From Poseidonocella sp. HB161398 (GTDB lineage Bacteria; Pseudomonadota; Alphaproteobacteria; Rhodobacterales; Rhodobacteraceae), in assembly GCF_005870025.1 (NCBI RefSeq), contig NZ_VATA01000030.1, positions 16,486-80,485 of the forward strand: DNA of 64,000 bases, in the 5' to 3' direction. The notes beneath the pieces are model-generated. The model was not told the DNA's origin and ran no database searches. It was given only the letters and a program-made list of their open reading frames with translations. Shown here piece after piece: positions 1 through 8,730 of this stretch. Position numbers and translations under genes: made by a program. Each line of letters begins with the position of its first letter. Position 1 is the first letter of the stretch.

Positions 1-525
1 CTGCGGCCCTTTCTGCCCGCGGCCGATGCGGCGCCGCTCTTCCCCTCCGGCACCATCGAGACGCTGCAGCCGGTCTTCCGCATCGCCCAGGGCAAGGAGG
101 TCGCGGAGACCTTCGGCGCCTGGATCCGCGCGGCCGCCCCGGAATTCGGCCCCGGCGTGCGCGAGCGCTTCGACGGCGCCATGGCGCTGAGCGCGGCGGA
201 GATCGCCGCGGCCGAAGCCGCCCGCGCCGCGATCCGCGCCCATGTGCGGAGCGTGCTCGGCCGTGACGGCGTCATCGTCCTGCCGACCGCGCCCGGCGCC
301 GCGCCGCGCCTCGGCACGGCCGGCGCGGAGATGGAGTGCTACCGCAACACCGCGATCCGGCTCCTGAGCATCGCCGGTCATGCCGGGCTGCCGCAGATCA
401 CGATGCCGCTGGCGAGGATCGAGGAGGCGCCGCTCGGCCTGTCGCTGATCGGCCCGCCGGGGACCGATCTGGCGCTGATGGCGCTGGCGGCGGAGGCATT
501 CGCCGCGGCGGCCGCGCCTGCCTGA
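1..525 (+). CDS. Amidase (amidase-signature family), C-terminal part
   Basis: The reading frame is open from the first base of the window and stops at 523-525, so only the last 174 residues are seen. The segment around APLGLSLIGPPGTDLALMAL is the usual end of amidase-signature (GatA/AtzF-like) enzymes, where a G-L-P-x-G-L-x-L-I-G block precedes the final helix; VIVLPTAPGAAPRLG matches the loop before it. The catalytic Ser-Ser-Lys triad lies upstream of the window and cannot be checked. The family hydrolyses C-N amide bonds in the cytoplasm. It points the same way as the amino-acid-type ABC operon at 2306-6786, but about 1.8 kb and a divergent regulator lie between, so a shared job is only a guess. 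Substrate unknown. Confidence 0.85.
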   Translation: MRPFLPAADAAPLFPSGTIETLQPVFRIAQGKEVAETFGAWIRAAAPEFGPGVRERFDGAMALSAAEIAAAEAARAAIRAHVRSVLGRDGVIVLPTAPGAAPRLGTAGAEMECYRNTAIRLLSIAGHAGLPQITMPLARIEEAPLGLSLIGPPGTDLALMALAAEAFAAAAAPA

Positions 526-1249
526 CGCGCGACGCACCGCCCGCAGAGGGCTATTCCTGCGGTGTGCCGAGGGCGTTTCCGGGAGGCGCCCGCAGGCGCG
601 GCCAACCCTGCCCGGGGTAAGCGTGCCAATGCGCCAGGCGGTGCATGCCCCTCCGCGGCGCGCCCGCCTTTGTCGTTCCGGCAGGCATGCGGGCGGTCCG
701 TCGGGTCCTCCGGCCGCCCGCATGACAGCTGCTCCGGCATCCCGGAAAGGTGGAGCGGGCGTCGCCGGCGGGGCTCCCGTGGACCATGCGGGCGCAGGCC
801 GGGACGGGCTGGTACCGCCATTGGAAGGGGGCGCAGGGGCCCGCTCGCCGTCTCCTCGAGCAGGTCCGGCCGGTCCCTGCCCCGCGGAAGGTCGGAACAT
901 GGCTCCGCGCCGCGCCGCAAGCCGGCGCGTAGACCGGACATGCGCCGATCGCTGGCAGTGGATGCGGGGCGGTAGCCCCCTGACGATCGCATGCGGCCGG
1001 GTCGTTCCGCTCTGCCGGTGCCGGTCGCGTCTCGTCGCGCCAAGCCTGGGGCGTTCGGCGCCGGTCCTGCTGAACCGCCGCGCGCGCATCGACCGGGCTG
1101 CGATCAATGGCTTGGCTGCACAGCGTCCGGAAGTCTTCCCTGCGCGACATGCCCTCTGCGCAAGCGGATGGCGGGCCCTTGGCCGGAGGGACGATCCGCT
1201 GCGGCCCGGCTTTTGCCCGGGTGCGGCGGCTGCGGGCCCGGCCCTGCCG
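526..1249. other. Gene-free GC-rich spacer
   Basis: This is a 724-base stretch between the amidase stop and the stop of the AraC-type gene. Open frames exist on both strands, but their translations are rich in Arg, Pro, Gly and Ala, show no recognisable domain and have no convincing ribosome binding site. I see no RNA gene here. Confidence 0.6.
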
Positions 1250-2122
1250 TCAGGGCCAGGCGGCGAAGGTCTGGGCGGCGGCCTCGGTCCTGCGCAGGGA
1301 CTTGCGGAAGGCGGCCGGGTTCTGGCCGGTCTCGCGCTTGAAGAAGCGGGTGAAATAGGCCGGGTCGGCGAAGCCCAGGCGGAAGGCGACGCGCGAGACA
1401 GGCATGCCGGTATGGGCCAGCAGCTCTGCCGCGTCGCGCAGCAGGATGCGGTGGAGATAGGCGCGCGGCGAGAGCCCGGTCGCGCGCTTGACGGCCGAGC
1501 CCAGCCGGTCGCGGCTGACCTTCAGCTCCCGCGCGTAGTGCCCGACCGGCAGGTGGTCGCGGGCGCGCTGCGCGGCGAGAAGGACGAAGCGCTCGGACAG
1601 GCCCTGCGGGGCGCCGCCGGGAGTGACCAGGTCCTTCCGCGCGAGCCGCCAGAGCTGCAGGAGGAGCAGCGAGAGATAGTGCGAGGCCGCGATTTCCGCC
1701 CCGGCCTCGGCCTCGGCGGCTTCGCGGGCGAAGCCCTCGAGCAGGCCCGACGCCGCCCAGGGCGCCCCCGGCGAGAGTTCGAGATCCTGCGACAGGGTGC
1801 GCTGCATCTGCTCGCCGATCGGGCTGACCGGCAGCGCCTGCAGCAGGCTCGGCGCCGGGATCGACAGCAGCATGCCGCGGGCCCCGGCTTCGGCGACAAG
1901 CTCCCGCCCGCCGCCGCCGGCCCACCACAGGAGCCGCGGTCCGCTGCGCTCCGGCCCGTCATCGGCCGTGGCGCCGCGCAGCCGGACCCGGCCGTGATCG
2001 AGCTGCAGAAGATGCGCCGCGCCCTCGGGCAGCGCATAGGCGATCCGCGACAGCGGGCTCTTGATCTGGTGCAGCCGGGGAACCGGGCGGCGCGGCGGGG
2101 CGGGTCGGAAGATGCGCGTCAT
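1250..2122 (-). CDS. AraC-family transcriptional regulator
   Basis: Predicted protein of 290 residues. The last 100 residues form the two-helix-turn-helix AraC/XylS DNA-binding domain: LKVSRDRLGSAVKRATGLSP is the first helix-turn-helix, and VAFRLGFADPAYFTRFFKR is the signature second one (G-F-x-x-x-x-Y-F-x-R-x-F-K-R). The N-terminal 150 residues resemble the AraC cupin-type sensor region (RIAYALPEGAAHLLQLDHG). The ATG at 2122 is chosen because the frame upstream has no family-like sequence. It is divergent from the binding-protein gene starting at 2306, with a 183-base shared promoter region. By position it probably controls the ABC transporter and aldehyde dehydrogenase operon. The effector is unknown. 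Confidence 0.9.
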   Translation of the reverse strand: MTRIFRPAPPRRPVPRLHQIKSPLSRIAYALPEGAAHLLQLDHGRVRLRGATADDGPERSGPRLLWWAGGGGRELVAEAGARGMLLSIPAPSLLQALPVSPIGEQMQRTLSQDLELSPGAPWAASGLLEGFAREAAEAEAGAEIAASHYLSLLLLQLWRLARKDLVTPGGAPQGLSERFVLLAAQRARDHLPVGHYARELKVSRDRLGSAVKRATGLSPRAYLHRILLRDAAELLAHTGMPVSRVAFRLGFADPAYFTRFFKRETGQNPAAFRKSLRRTEAAAQTFAAWP

Positions 2123-2305
2123 GGTTGCGCGATGCTGCCGCTGATCCCGCACCGGATCAAGCACGCGTGCAAGAATTGGCCCCATGAATGCATTCCTGTG
2201 TCGCCATTTCCCGATCTAGGCTGGCGCCAGCTGCGGCGAGCTCCGGCACAAGGGGCCGCCGCGACGGCGCAGGGCCGGGCGCAGCCGGCCGAAAGGGAGG
2301 ATCGG
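2123..2305. promoter_or_regulatory. Divergent promoter region, araC-type gene / ABC operon
   Basis: The 183 bases between the two divergent starts must hold both promoters. It is less GC-rich than its surroundings near 2155-2210. A Shine-Dalgarno GGGAGG at 2295-2300 precedes the ATG at 2306. I could not pick a convincing -35/-10 pair or a clear repeat for the regulator. Confidence 0.5.
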
Positions 2306-3520
2306 ATGAAGGGCATTTCGCGGCGCGCGCTCCTGCGCGCGGGACCTGTCGGCATGGCGGCGGCCATGGCGCTGGCAGCCGGGGCACAGGCGGACGACGC
2401 GACGGTGAAGATCGGCTATGCGGTGGCCCGCACGGGCCCGAACGCGACCGGCGCGGGGATCACCACGATCCCGAATTACGAGCTCTGGGTGGACACGGTG
2501 AACAAGGCCGGCGGGCTCGCGATGCCCGATGGCAAGCGCCGCATGATCGAGGTGGTCGAGTACGACAACCGCTCCTCCAACGAGGATCTGGTCCGCGCGA
2601 TCGAGCGGCTGGTCTCGCAGGACAAGGTCGACCTGATCCTGCCGCCCTGGGGCACGGGGGCGAATCTGGCGATCGCGCCGCTGATGGCGCGCTTCGGCTA
2701 TCCGCAGCTTGCCGTGACCGCGGTGACCGACAAGGCGCCGGATTTCGCCGCCCGCTGGGAGCGCAGCTTCTGGATGCTGGGCGGCGGGCACGACTATGCC
2801 GCCGGGCTGGTGGACGTGCTCAGCCAGGCGCGCGACGCGGGGACGATCAACGCCAAGGTTGCGGTGGTCTCGGTCGCCGACGGCTTCGGCATCGACCTGA
2901 TCAGCGGCGCCCGCCCGGCCTTCGAGGCGGCGGGGTTCGAGCTGGCCTATGACAAGAGCTATCCGCTGGGCACCTCGGATTTCGCCGCGATCATGAGCGA
3001 GGCGCAGGCCTCGGGGGCGGACAGTTTCGTCGCCTTCTCCTATCCGCCGGGCTCCTTCGGGATGACCAGGACGGCGCAGACGATGGGCTACAACCCGGCG
3101 GTGTTCTACGTCTCGGTCGGCGGCGCCTTCCCGATCTATCCCGGCGTCGCGGACGGACGCGAAGAGGGGGTGATGGCGATCGGCGGCGTGGATGCCGGAA
3201 GCCCGGCGATCAGGGACTATTTCGCCCGCCACGAGGCCTTTGCGGGCAAGGCGCCCGACAGCTGGGCCTCGGCGGTCACCTATGCCTCGCTGGAGATGCT
3301 GGAACAGGCGGTGGCCCGTGCCGGGCTCGAGCATGGCGCGCTGGCGAAGGAGCTGTCGGAAGGGACCTTCGAGACCGTGGTCGGAGAGGTCAAGCTCGAG
3401 GACAACCAGCTGCGCGACCTCTGGTGGGTCGGCCAGTGGCAGGGCGGCGCCTTCCGCGCGGTCGGGCCCTCCGGGCGGGAGGGCGCCTCGGCGCCGGTGA
3501 TCCCCAAGCCCGACTGGTGA
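2306..3520 (+). CDS. Branched-chain-amino-acid-type ABC transporter substrate-binding protein
   Basis: Predicted protein of 404 residues with an export signal at 1-30. The SRRALLRAG stretch and the Ala-rich core ending AAGAQA suggest a twin-arginine-like leader. The mature part (VKIGYAVARTGPNATGAG) is the start of a type I periplasmic binding fold of the LivJ/amide-binding class. It would capture solute in the periplasm for the LivHMGF system that follows. The frame is open far upstream, to 623, but that part is antisense to the regulator and has no protein-like content; the ATG at 2306 has GGGAGG six bases before it. The solute cannot be read from sequence. The amidase and aldehyde dehydrogenase nearby hint at an amide or aromatic compound rather than leucine. 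Confidence 0.93.
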   Translation: MKGISRRALLRAGPVGMAAAMALAAGAQADDATVKIGYAVARTGPNATGAGITTIPNYELWVDTVNKAGGLAMPDGKRRMIEVVEYDNRSSNEDLVRAIERLVSQDKVDLILPPWGTGANLAIAPLMARFGYPQLAVTAVTDKAPDFAARWERSFWMLGGGHDYAAGLVDVLSQARDAGTINAKVAVVSVADGFGIDLISGARPAFEAAGFELAYDKSYPLGTSDFAAIMSEAQASGADSFVAFSYPPGSFGMTRTAQTMGYNPAVFYVSVGGAFPIYPGVADGREEGVMAIGGVDAGSPAIRDYFARHEAFAGKAPDSWASAVTYASLEMLEQAVARAGLEHGALAKELSEGTFETVVGEVKLEDNQLRDLWWVGQWQGGAFRAVGPSGREGASAPVIPKPDW

Positions 3521-3526
3521 CATCAT

Positions 3527-3548
3527 GCGGCCCGCACGCCCGGGCCGC
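3527..3548 (+). terminator. Stem-loop after the binding-protein gene
   Basis: A perfect 8-base stem (3527-3534 with 3541-3548) with a 6-base loop lies six bases after the stop codon and before the first permease gene. It has no T-tract, so it is more likely an mRNA-stabilising or attenuating hairpin that raises binding protein over permease than a full terminator. Confidence 0.55.
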
Positions 3549-3571
3549 CTCCGACCTTCCAGGGGACACCC

Positions 3572-4441
3572 ATGCTGACGACCACGCTCATCCTCGGCCT
3601 CGTGCTGGGCGGCAGCTACGCGCTGCTCGCCCTCGGGCTGACCCTGCAATACGGGATCGCGCGCATCATGAACCTCGCCTATGGCGAAGTCGCGCTTGCC
3701 GCCGCCTTCATCGCCGTCGCGCTCTTCCAGGGGCTGGGCATCCCGCCGCTGGTGTCGCTGCCCGGCGTGGCGGCGGCGGGCTACGGCGCGGGCTGGCTGC
3801 TCTACCAGCTGATGATGCGGCCGCTGGTGGCCCGCTCGGGCGGCGGCGGCCGGCTGGAGACCGACAGCATCCTCGCCACCTTCGGCCTGCTCTTCCTGCT
3901 CCAGGGCGTGCTCCTGACCGCGTTCGGCGCCGATTTCACCTCGATCTCCTATCTCGACCGGGGGATCAGCATCCTGGGCGTGCCCGTGGCGGCGAACCGG
4001 CTGGTCGCCTTCGGCATCTGCGTCCTCGCCGGAGGCGCGCTGGTCGCCGCGCTGCGTTTCACCCGCTGGGGGCTGTCGCTGCGGGCGGTGGCGCTGGCGC
4101 CGGGCGCGGCGCCGCTGGTGGGCATCGACGTCAACCGCGTCGCGCGGCAGGGCTTCGCGCTCGGCGCCGCGCTGGCGGCCACGGCCGGGGCCTCGATCTC
4201 GATGTACCAGACCTTCTCCGCTACCGGCGGCGTCGTCTTCACCATGAAGGCGCTGGTCATCGTCATCATGGGCGGGGTCGGCAACGTGCCGGGCGCGCTG
4301 GCCGCGGGCTTCGCGCTGGGGCTGATCGAGACCTTCGTGGCCACCGCCATCGATCCCGGCCTGACCCTGGCCGCGACCTTCGCCCTCTTCCTCGGCGTGC
4401 TGCTCTGGCGGCCGCAGGGCCTGTTCGGAGCCCGCACATGA
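3572..4441 (+). CDS. livH: ABC transporter permease, LivH type
   Basis: Predicted inner-membrane protein of 289 residues with about eight hydrophobic segments. The opening LGLVLGGSYALLALGLTLQYG and IARIMNLAYGEVALAAAF match the first helices of LivH permeases, where the N-x-A-x-G-E/D loop is highly conserved. IMGGVGNVPGALAAGFALG near the end is the coupling region that contacts the ATPases. An AGGGGA-type ribosome site (ccagggga) precedes the ATG. Its TGA overlaps the ATG of the next permease (ATGA), so the two are translationally coupled. It forms the membrane channel with the LivM-like partner. Confidence 0.93.
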   Translation: MLTTTLILGLVLGGSYALLALGLTLQYGIARIMNLAYGEVALAAAFIAVALFQGLGIPPLVSLPGVAAAGYGAGWLLYQLMMRPLVARSGGGGRLETDSILATFGLLFLLQGVLLTAFGADFTSISYLDRGISILGVPVAANRLVAFGICVLAGGALVAALRFTRWGLSLRAVALAPGAAPLVGIDVNRVARQGFALGAALAATAGASISMYQTFSATGGVVFTMKALVIVIMGGVGNVPGALAAGFALGLIETFVATAIDPGLTLAATFALFLGVLLWRPQGLFGART

Positions 4442-5346
4442 TCCGCCTTCTGCTGCCCCTCGCGGCACTTGTCCTGCTGGCCGTCCTGCCCGCCCTGGTC
4501 TCGGAATACGGGCTGGGCCTGCTGATCGGCGCGGCGACCTACGTGACGCTGGCCTCGGCCTGGGCGCTGTTCTCGGGGCAGACGCATTACGTGTCGCTGG
4601 CCACCGTCGCCTTCTACGGCACCGGCGCCTATGCCGTGGCGGTGCTGAACGAGGCGCTGCCCTACCCGGCCGTGCTCCTCTGCGCGGCGCTTGCCGGAGC
4701 GGCCATGGCGCTGGCGGTCGGGCTCTCCACCCTGCGGCTCAGCGGCGTCTATTTCGTGATCTTCAGCTTCGGCCTGGCCGAGCTCGTGCGGCAGCTGATC
4801 ACCTGGTACGAGGTCAATGTCACCGGCACGCTCGGGCGCTACATCTTCCTCGATGTCACCGCCCGCGGGATCTACTGGCAGATGCTGGCCCTCGGCGCCG
4901 CCACGATCGCGCTCTCCGCCTGGATCGGCCGCGGGCGGCTGGGCATGGCGCTGCGGGTGATCGGCGACGACGAGGAGGTCGCGGCGCATTCCGGCATCAA
5001 CCTCGCGCGCAGCAAGCTCGCCGCCTTCGTGCTCTCGGCGGTGATCCTGACCCTGGCCGGGGCGATCACCTCGCCGCGCTATGTCTATGTCGAGCCCTCG
5101 ATCGTCTTCAATCCGACCGTCAGCTTCCTGACCGTCATCATGGCGCTGCTCGGCGGGGCGAACCGGCTCTGGGGCCCGGCGCTCGGGGCGGTGCCGCTGT
5201 TCCTGGCCTTCGAATGGCTCTCGGCGCATTTCCCCGACACCTATCCGGTGCTGCTCGGCCTCCTGTTCATCGGGGTCGTCTTCCTGGTGCCGCAGGGCAT
5301 TCTGCCAGCGGCCGAAAAACTGCTGCGGCGGAGGGCAGAGGCATGA
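4438..5346 (+). CDS. livM: ABC transporter permease, LivM type
   Basis: Predicted inner-membrane protein of 302 residues. SGQTHYVSLATVAFYGTGAYAVA corresponds to the conserved S-x-G-x-A/V-F-x-G-x-G-A-Y block of LivM, and LLGGANRLWGPALGAVPL is the late G-G-x-x-x-x-x-G-P-x-x-G motif. The start at 4438 overlaps the upstream stop by four bases. It ends with an Arg-rich tail and overlaps the ATPase start at 5343. Together with the LivH-like protein it makes the heterodimeric channel. Confidence 0.93.
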   Translation: MIRLLLPLAALVLLAVLPALVSEYGLGLLIGAATYVTLASAWALFSGQTHYVSLATVAFYGTGAYAVAVLNEALPYPAVLLCAALAGAAMALAVGLSTLRLSGVYFVIFSFGLAELVRQLITWYEVNVTGTLGRYIFLDVTARGIYWQMLALGAATIALSAWIGRGRLGMALRVIGDDEEVAAHSGINLARSKLAAFVLSAVILTLAGAITSPRYVYVEPSIVFNPTVSFLTVIMALLGGANRLWGPALGAVPLFLAFEWLSAHFPDTYPVLLGLLFIGVVFLVPQGILPAAEKLLRRRAEA

Positions 5347-6071
5347 GCCTCCTCGAGATCATCGGCGCGGAGAAGCGCTTCGGCGGGCTGCGGGCGGTGG
5401 ACGGCGTGTCCTTCTCGCTCGGGCGCGGCGAGATCGCGGGGCTCCTCGGGCCGAACGGCTCGGGGAAAACGACGCTGATCAACCTCGTCTCCGGCGCGCT
5501 GCCGCTGAGCGCGGGCGAGATCCGGCTCGGCGGGCGGCGGATCAGCGGGCTCGGCCGCGACCGGATCGCCCGGGCGGGCGTCGCGCGGACCTTCCAGCTG
5601 GTGCGCATCCTGCCCTCGCTGAGCCTGCGCGAGAACGTGATGGTCCCCGCCGTCTTCGGCCGCAAGGCGCATTGGGGCCGCGCGGCGGAGCGGGTCGCGG
5701 ATGCCGCGCTCGAGCTGGCGGGGCTCTCGGCGCGCGCCGCCCTGCGGGCCTCGGAGCTGACCTATATCGACCAGAAGCGGCTGGAACTGGCCCGTGCGCT
5801 CGCCGCGGAGCCAGAGCTGCTCCTGCTCGACGAATGGCTTGCCGGGCTGAACCCGACCGAGCTGGCAGAGGGGGTCGCGCTGATCCGGCGCCTGCAGGGC
5901 GAAGGGCTGGCGATCCTGATGGTGGAGCACATCCTCGACGCGGTCCGCGCGCTCTGCCCGCGGGTCGTGGTGATGAATTCCGGCCGGCTCATCGCCGACG
6001 AGGCGACGGAGGCCGCGCTGTCCGATCCGAAGGTGATCGCGGCCTATCTCGGGGAGGAAGCCGATGCTTGA
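5343..6071 (+). CDS. livG: ABC transporter ATPase, LivG type
   Basis: Predicted cytoplasmic ATPase of 242 residues. Walker A GPNGSGKTT lies at residues 36-44. The family-specific TFQLVRILPSLSLRENV (Q-loop) and the late MVEHILDAVRALCPRVVVM (switch His) are present. Two features are odd. The ABC signature, normally LSYGQ or LSGGQ, reads LTYIDQKRLE here, and Walker B continues DEWLAGLNPTEL instead of DEPxxGL. The rest of the frame is intact and the gene overlaps both neighbours, so it is probably functional, perhaps as an asymmetric partner of the canonical ATPase encoded next. Confidence 0.9.
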   Translation: MSLLEIIGAEKRFGGLRAVDGVSFSLGRGEIAGLLGPNGSGKTTLINLVSGALPLSAGEIRLGGRRISGLGRDRIARAGVARTFQLVRILPSLSLRENVMVPAVFGRKAHWGRAAERVADAALELAGLSARAALRASELTYIDQKRLELARALAAEPELLLLDEWLAGLNPTELAEGVALIRRLQGEGLAILMVEHILDAVRALCPRVVVMNSGRLIADEATEAALSDPKVIAAYLGEEADA

Positions 6072-6786
6072 GATCCGCGGCCTGACCGTCGCCTATGGCA
6101 AGCACGTGGCGCTCGAGGACGCCTCGCTTGACGTCGCTCGGGGCCGCATGGTCGCCATCCTCGGCGCGAATGGCGCGGGCAAGTCCTCGCTGCTCGGCGC
6201 GATCGGCGGCCGCGTGGCGCCGGTCGCGGGCAGCATCCTCTACCGCGGCCGCCCGCTTCTCGGCCTGCCGCAGCACCGCCTCGTCGAGGCGGGCATCGCG
6301 CTGGTCCCCGAGGGGCGCGGGATCTTCCCGGCGCTGCGCGTCGAGGAGAACCTGCGCCTCGGCGCCTTCCCGGAGCGCGCGCGTTCAGGCGCGGCGGAGC
6401 GGATGGCAGAGGTTTTCGCGCTCTTCCCCAAACTCGCCGAGCGCCGCCGCCAGTTCGCGGGCACCATGTCGGGGGGCGAACAGCAGATGGTCGCCATCGG
6501 CCGCGCGCTGATGTCGAGGCCCGACCTGCTGCTCCTCGACGAGCCGTCGCTGGGCCTCGCCCCGATCGTGACCCGCGAGGTCTTCGCCGCGCTCGCGCGG
6601 ATCCGCGCGAGCGGCCTGACGATCCTGATCGTCGAGCAGAACGCCCGCGCCACGCTGGAGCTTGCCGATCATGCCTATCTCGTGACGGCCAGCCGCATTG
6701 CCGGTTCGGGCCCCGCAGACCAGATCAAGTCCGACCCCGCAGTGATCCGCGCCTTTCTCGGCGGATCGTCGGCGGCGGCCGAATAG
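6064..6786 (+). CDS. livF: ABC transporter ATPase, LivF type
   Basis: Predicted ATPase of 240 residues. Walker A GANGAGKSS (34-42), signature MSGGEQQMVAIGRAL, Walker B LLLLDEPSLGLAP and the switch region LIVEQNARATLELADHAYLV are all canonical for LivF. It overlaps the LivG-like gene by eight bases and is followed after 12 bases by the aldehyde dehydrogenase, so all six genes probably share a transcript. The canonical signature here contrasts with the degenerate one in its partner. Confidence 0.94.
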   Translation: MLEIRGLTVAYGKHVALEDASLDVARGRMVAILGANGAGKSSLLGAIGGRVAPVAGSILYRGRPLLGLPQHRLVEAGIALVPEGRGIFPALRVEENLRLGAFPERARSGAAERMAEVFALFPKLAERRRQFAGTMSGGEQQMVAIGRALMSRPDLLLLDEPSLGLAPIVTREVFAALARIRASGLTILIVEQNARATLELADHAYLVTASRIAGSGPADQIKSDPAVIRAFLGGSSAAAE

Positions 6787-6798
6787 GAGAAGACCCGG

Positions 6799-8247
6799 AT
6801 GGAAAAGCTCGATCTCTATGTCAACGGGCAGCATGTCCCCGCCGAGGGTGGCCGCGTCTTCGCGCGCGCCAATCCGGTCACCGGCGAAGTGGTGACCGAG
6901 GCCGCCGCCGCCTCGCTGGACGATGCCGCGCGGGCCGTCGACGCGGCGGCCGCGGCCTTTGCGGACTGGTCGGAGACGACCCCCGGGGAGCGGCGCCGGA
7001 TCCTGCTGGCGGCGGCAGAGTCGCTCAAGGCGCATGCCGACGGCATCGTCCGGGCGATGAAGGAGGAGATCGGCGCCACCGAGGCCTGGGCGCGGTTCAA
7101 CTGCATCCTCGCCGCCGACATGCTGGTCGAGGCGGCGGCGCTGACCACGCAGATCAAGGGCGAGATCATCCCCTCGAACCGGCCCGGCTCCACCGCCATG
7201 GCGGTGCGCCAGCCCGCGGGCGTGGTGCTGGCCATGGCGCCCTGGAACGCGCCGGTGATCCTCGGCGTTCGCGCCATCGCCACGCCGCTGGCCTGCGGCA
7301 ACACGGTGGTGATGAAGACCTCCGAGCTCTGCCCGCGCGTCCATGCGCTGGTGGTCGAGGCGGTCGCCGCGGCGGGCCTGCCGCCGGGCGTGCTGAACGC
7401 GGTCTCGAACGCGCCCGAGGAGGCGCCCGGGATCGTCGCGGCGCTGGTCGCGCATCCGGCGGTGCGGCGGGTCAACTTCACCGGCTCGACCCGCGTCGGC
7501 CGGGTCATCGCCGAGCTGGCCGGGCGGCATCTGAAGCCCGCCCTGCTGGAGCTCGGCGGCAAGGCCCCGATGATCGTTCTGGAGGATGCCGATATCGACG
7601 CCGCCGTCGCCGCCGCGGGCTTCGGCGCCTACATGAACCAGGGGCAGATCTGCATGTCGACCGAACGGATCATCGCCGTCGGCTCCGCCGGGGACCGCTT
7701 CGCCGAGGCCTTCGCCGCGAAGGTGGAAAGCCTGCAGGCCGGCGATCCGCGGCAGGGGGACGCGCCGCTCGGCGCGCTGGTCAGCCAGGCGGCGGCCGAG
7801 CGGATCGGCAGCCTCGTCGCCGATGCGGTGGACAAGGGCGCGGCGCTGATCGGCGGCGGCGGCACGGGCGCGATGCTCAATGCCGCGGCGCTCGACCATG
7901 TCGGGCCGGAGATGCGGATCTACAGCGAGGAGAGCTTCGGCCCGGTGGTCGCCATCATCCGCGCGGGCTCGGCCGACGAGGCGGTCCGGATCGCGAATGA
8001 AAGCGAATTCGGCCTGTCGGCGGCGGTCTTCGGCCGCGACACGATGGCGGCTCTGGCCGTGGCGAAGCGGATCGAAAGCGGCATCTGCCACATCAACGGC
8101 CCGACCGTGCATGACGAGGCGCAGATGCCCTTCGGCGGGGTGAAGGCCTCGGGCTACGGCCGGTTCGGCGGCAGCTGGGGCATTGCCGAGTTCACCGAGC
8201 TGCGCTGGATCACGTTGCAGGACGGCGCGCTGCACTACCCGATCTGA
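6799..8247 (+). CDS. NAD(P)-dependent aldehyde dehydrogenase (aromatic-aldehyde type)
   Basis: Predicted enzyme of 482 residues covering the whole ALDH fold. PWNAPVILGVRAIATPLACGNTVVMKTSE binds NAD, FTGSTRVGR is the Rossmann GxTxxG, LELGGKAPMIV carries the general-base Glu, and MNQGQICMSTERI carries the catalytic Cys. The combination resembles vanillin, salicylaldehyde or benzaldehyde dehydrogenases more than betaine-aldehyde enzymes. It would oxidise an aldehyde to the acid in the cytoplasm. GGAGAAG precedes the ATG. Being last in the liv-type operon, it probably acts on a product derived from the imported solute; the exact aldehyde is unknown. Confidence 0.9.
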   Translation: MEKLDLYVNGQHVPAEGGRVFARANPVTGEVVTEAAAASLDDAARAVDAAAAAFADWSETTPGERRRILLAAAESLKAHADGIVRAMKEEIGATEAWARFNCILAADMLVEAAALTTQIKGEIIPSNRPGSTAMAVRQPAGVVLAMAPWNAPVILGVRAIATPLACGNTVVMKTSELCPRVHALVVEAVAAAGLPPGVLNAVSNAPEEAPGIVAALVAHPAVRRVNFTGSTRVGRVIAELAGRHLKPALLELGGKAPMIVLEDADIDAAVAAAGFGAYMNQGQICMSTERIIAVGSAGDRFAEAFAAKVESLQAGDPRQGDAPLGALVSQAAAERIGSLVADAVDKGAALIGGGGTGAMLNAAALDHVGPEMRIYSEESFGPVVAIIRAGSADEAVRIANESEFGLSAAVFGRDTMAALAVAKRIESGICHINGPTVHDEAQMPFGGVKASGYGRFGGSWGIAEFTELRWITLQDGALHYPI

Positions 8248-8730
8248 GGGGCGCAGGCCCGCGGGACGATCCGTGCAGGGCCGAGCCCCGCCGCAGCGCC
8301 GGACAGGGGAAAGCCGTCGCCGGGCAGACCTCGTCCGGACGCTCCGGCGTCGCAACGGGCACCATCGCCCGCGCCCAAGCGGGGCCGACGCCGGATCGGG
8401 ACAGGCCGCGGGGCGTTCTTCTCCGCGGCCGGAGGAGGTGCGCGGCACGTCCCAGCCGCCATCTGATGGCCACGGGATCGGCGCGCAGGGCGCCGAGTTC
8501 CGGTGCTGCGGCGCTCGGCGCGCAGGGCGCATGCCTCGGCGGGGCAGGAAAATGCGGACGCCAGATGGTCTTTGCAGCCGGGCTATCCCTGTGCGAAGCG
8601 GGCGCCTTGACGCGACGCACAGTCCGTCGAAAGGCGTGCCTGCCTGGAACAGGCGCCGGCCCGCGCGGGCGGCTTCCGCCGCCGGGCGCGTCGGCAGGAC
8701 CGGCGGGACGCCAGGACGTCCTGCAGGTCC
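8248..8730. other. Gene-free spacer between convergent genes
   Basis: This is 483 bases of GC-rich sequence between the aldehyde dehydrogenase stop and the LysR-type gene stop. No translation here looks like a protein and I see no RNA gene. Transcription from both sides must end here, but I found no strong hairpin with a T-run. Confidence 0.55.

Noticed and set aside
2216..4468. 750-codon open frame on the minus strand
   Set aside because: It is antisense to the binding-protein and LivH-type genes, which have clear domains. Its translation is a charged Arg/Asp/His-rich mirror of high-GC codons with no fold.
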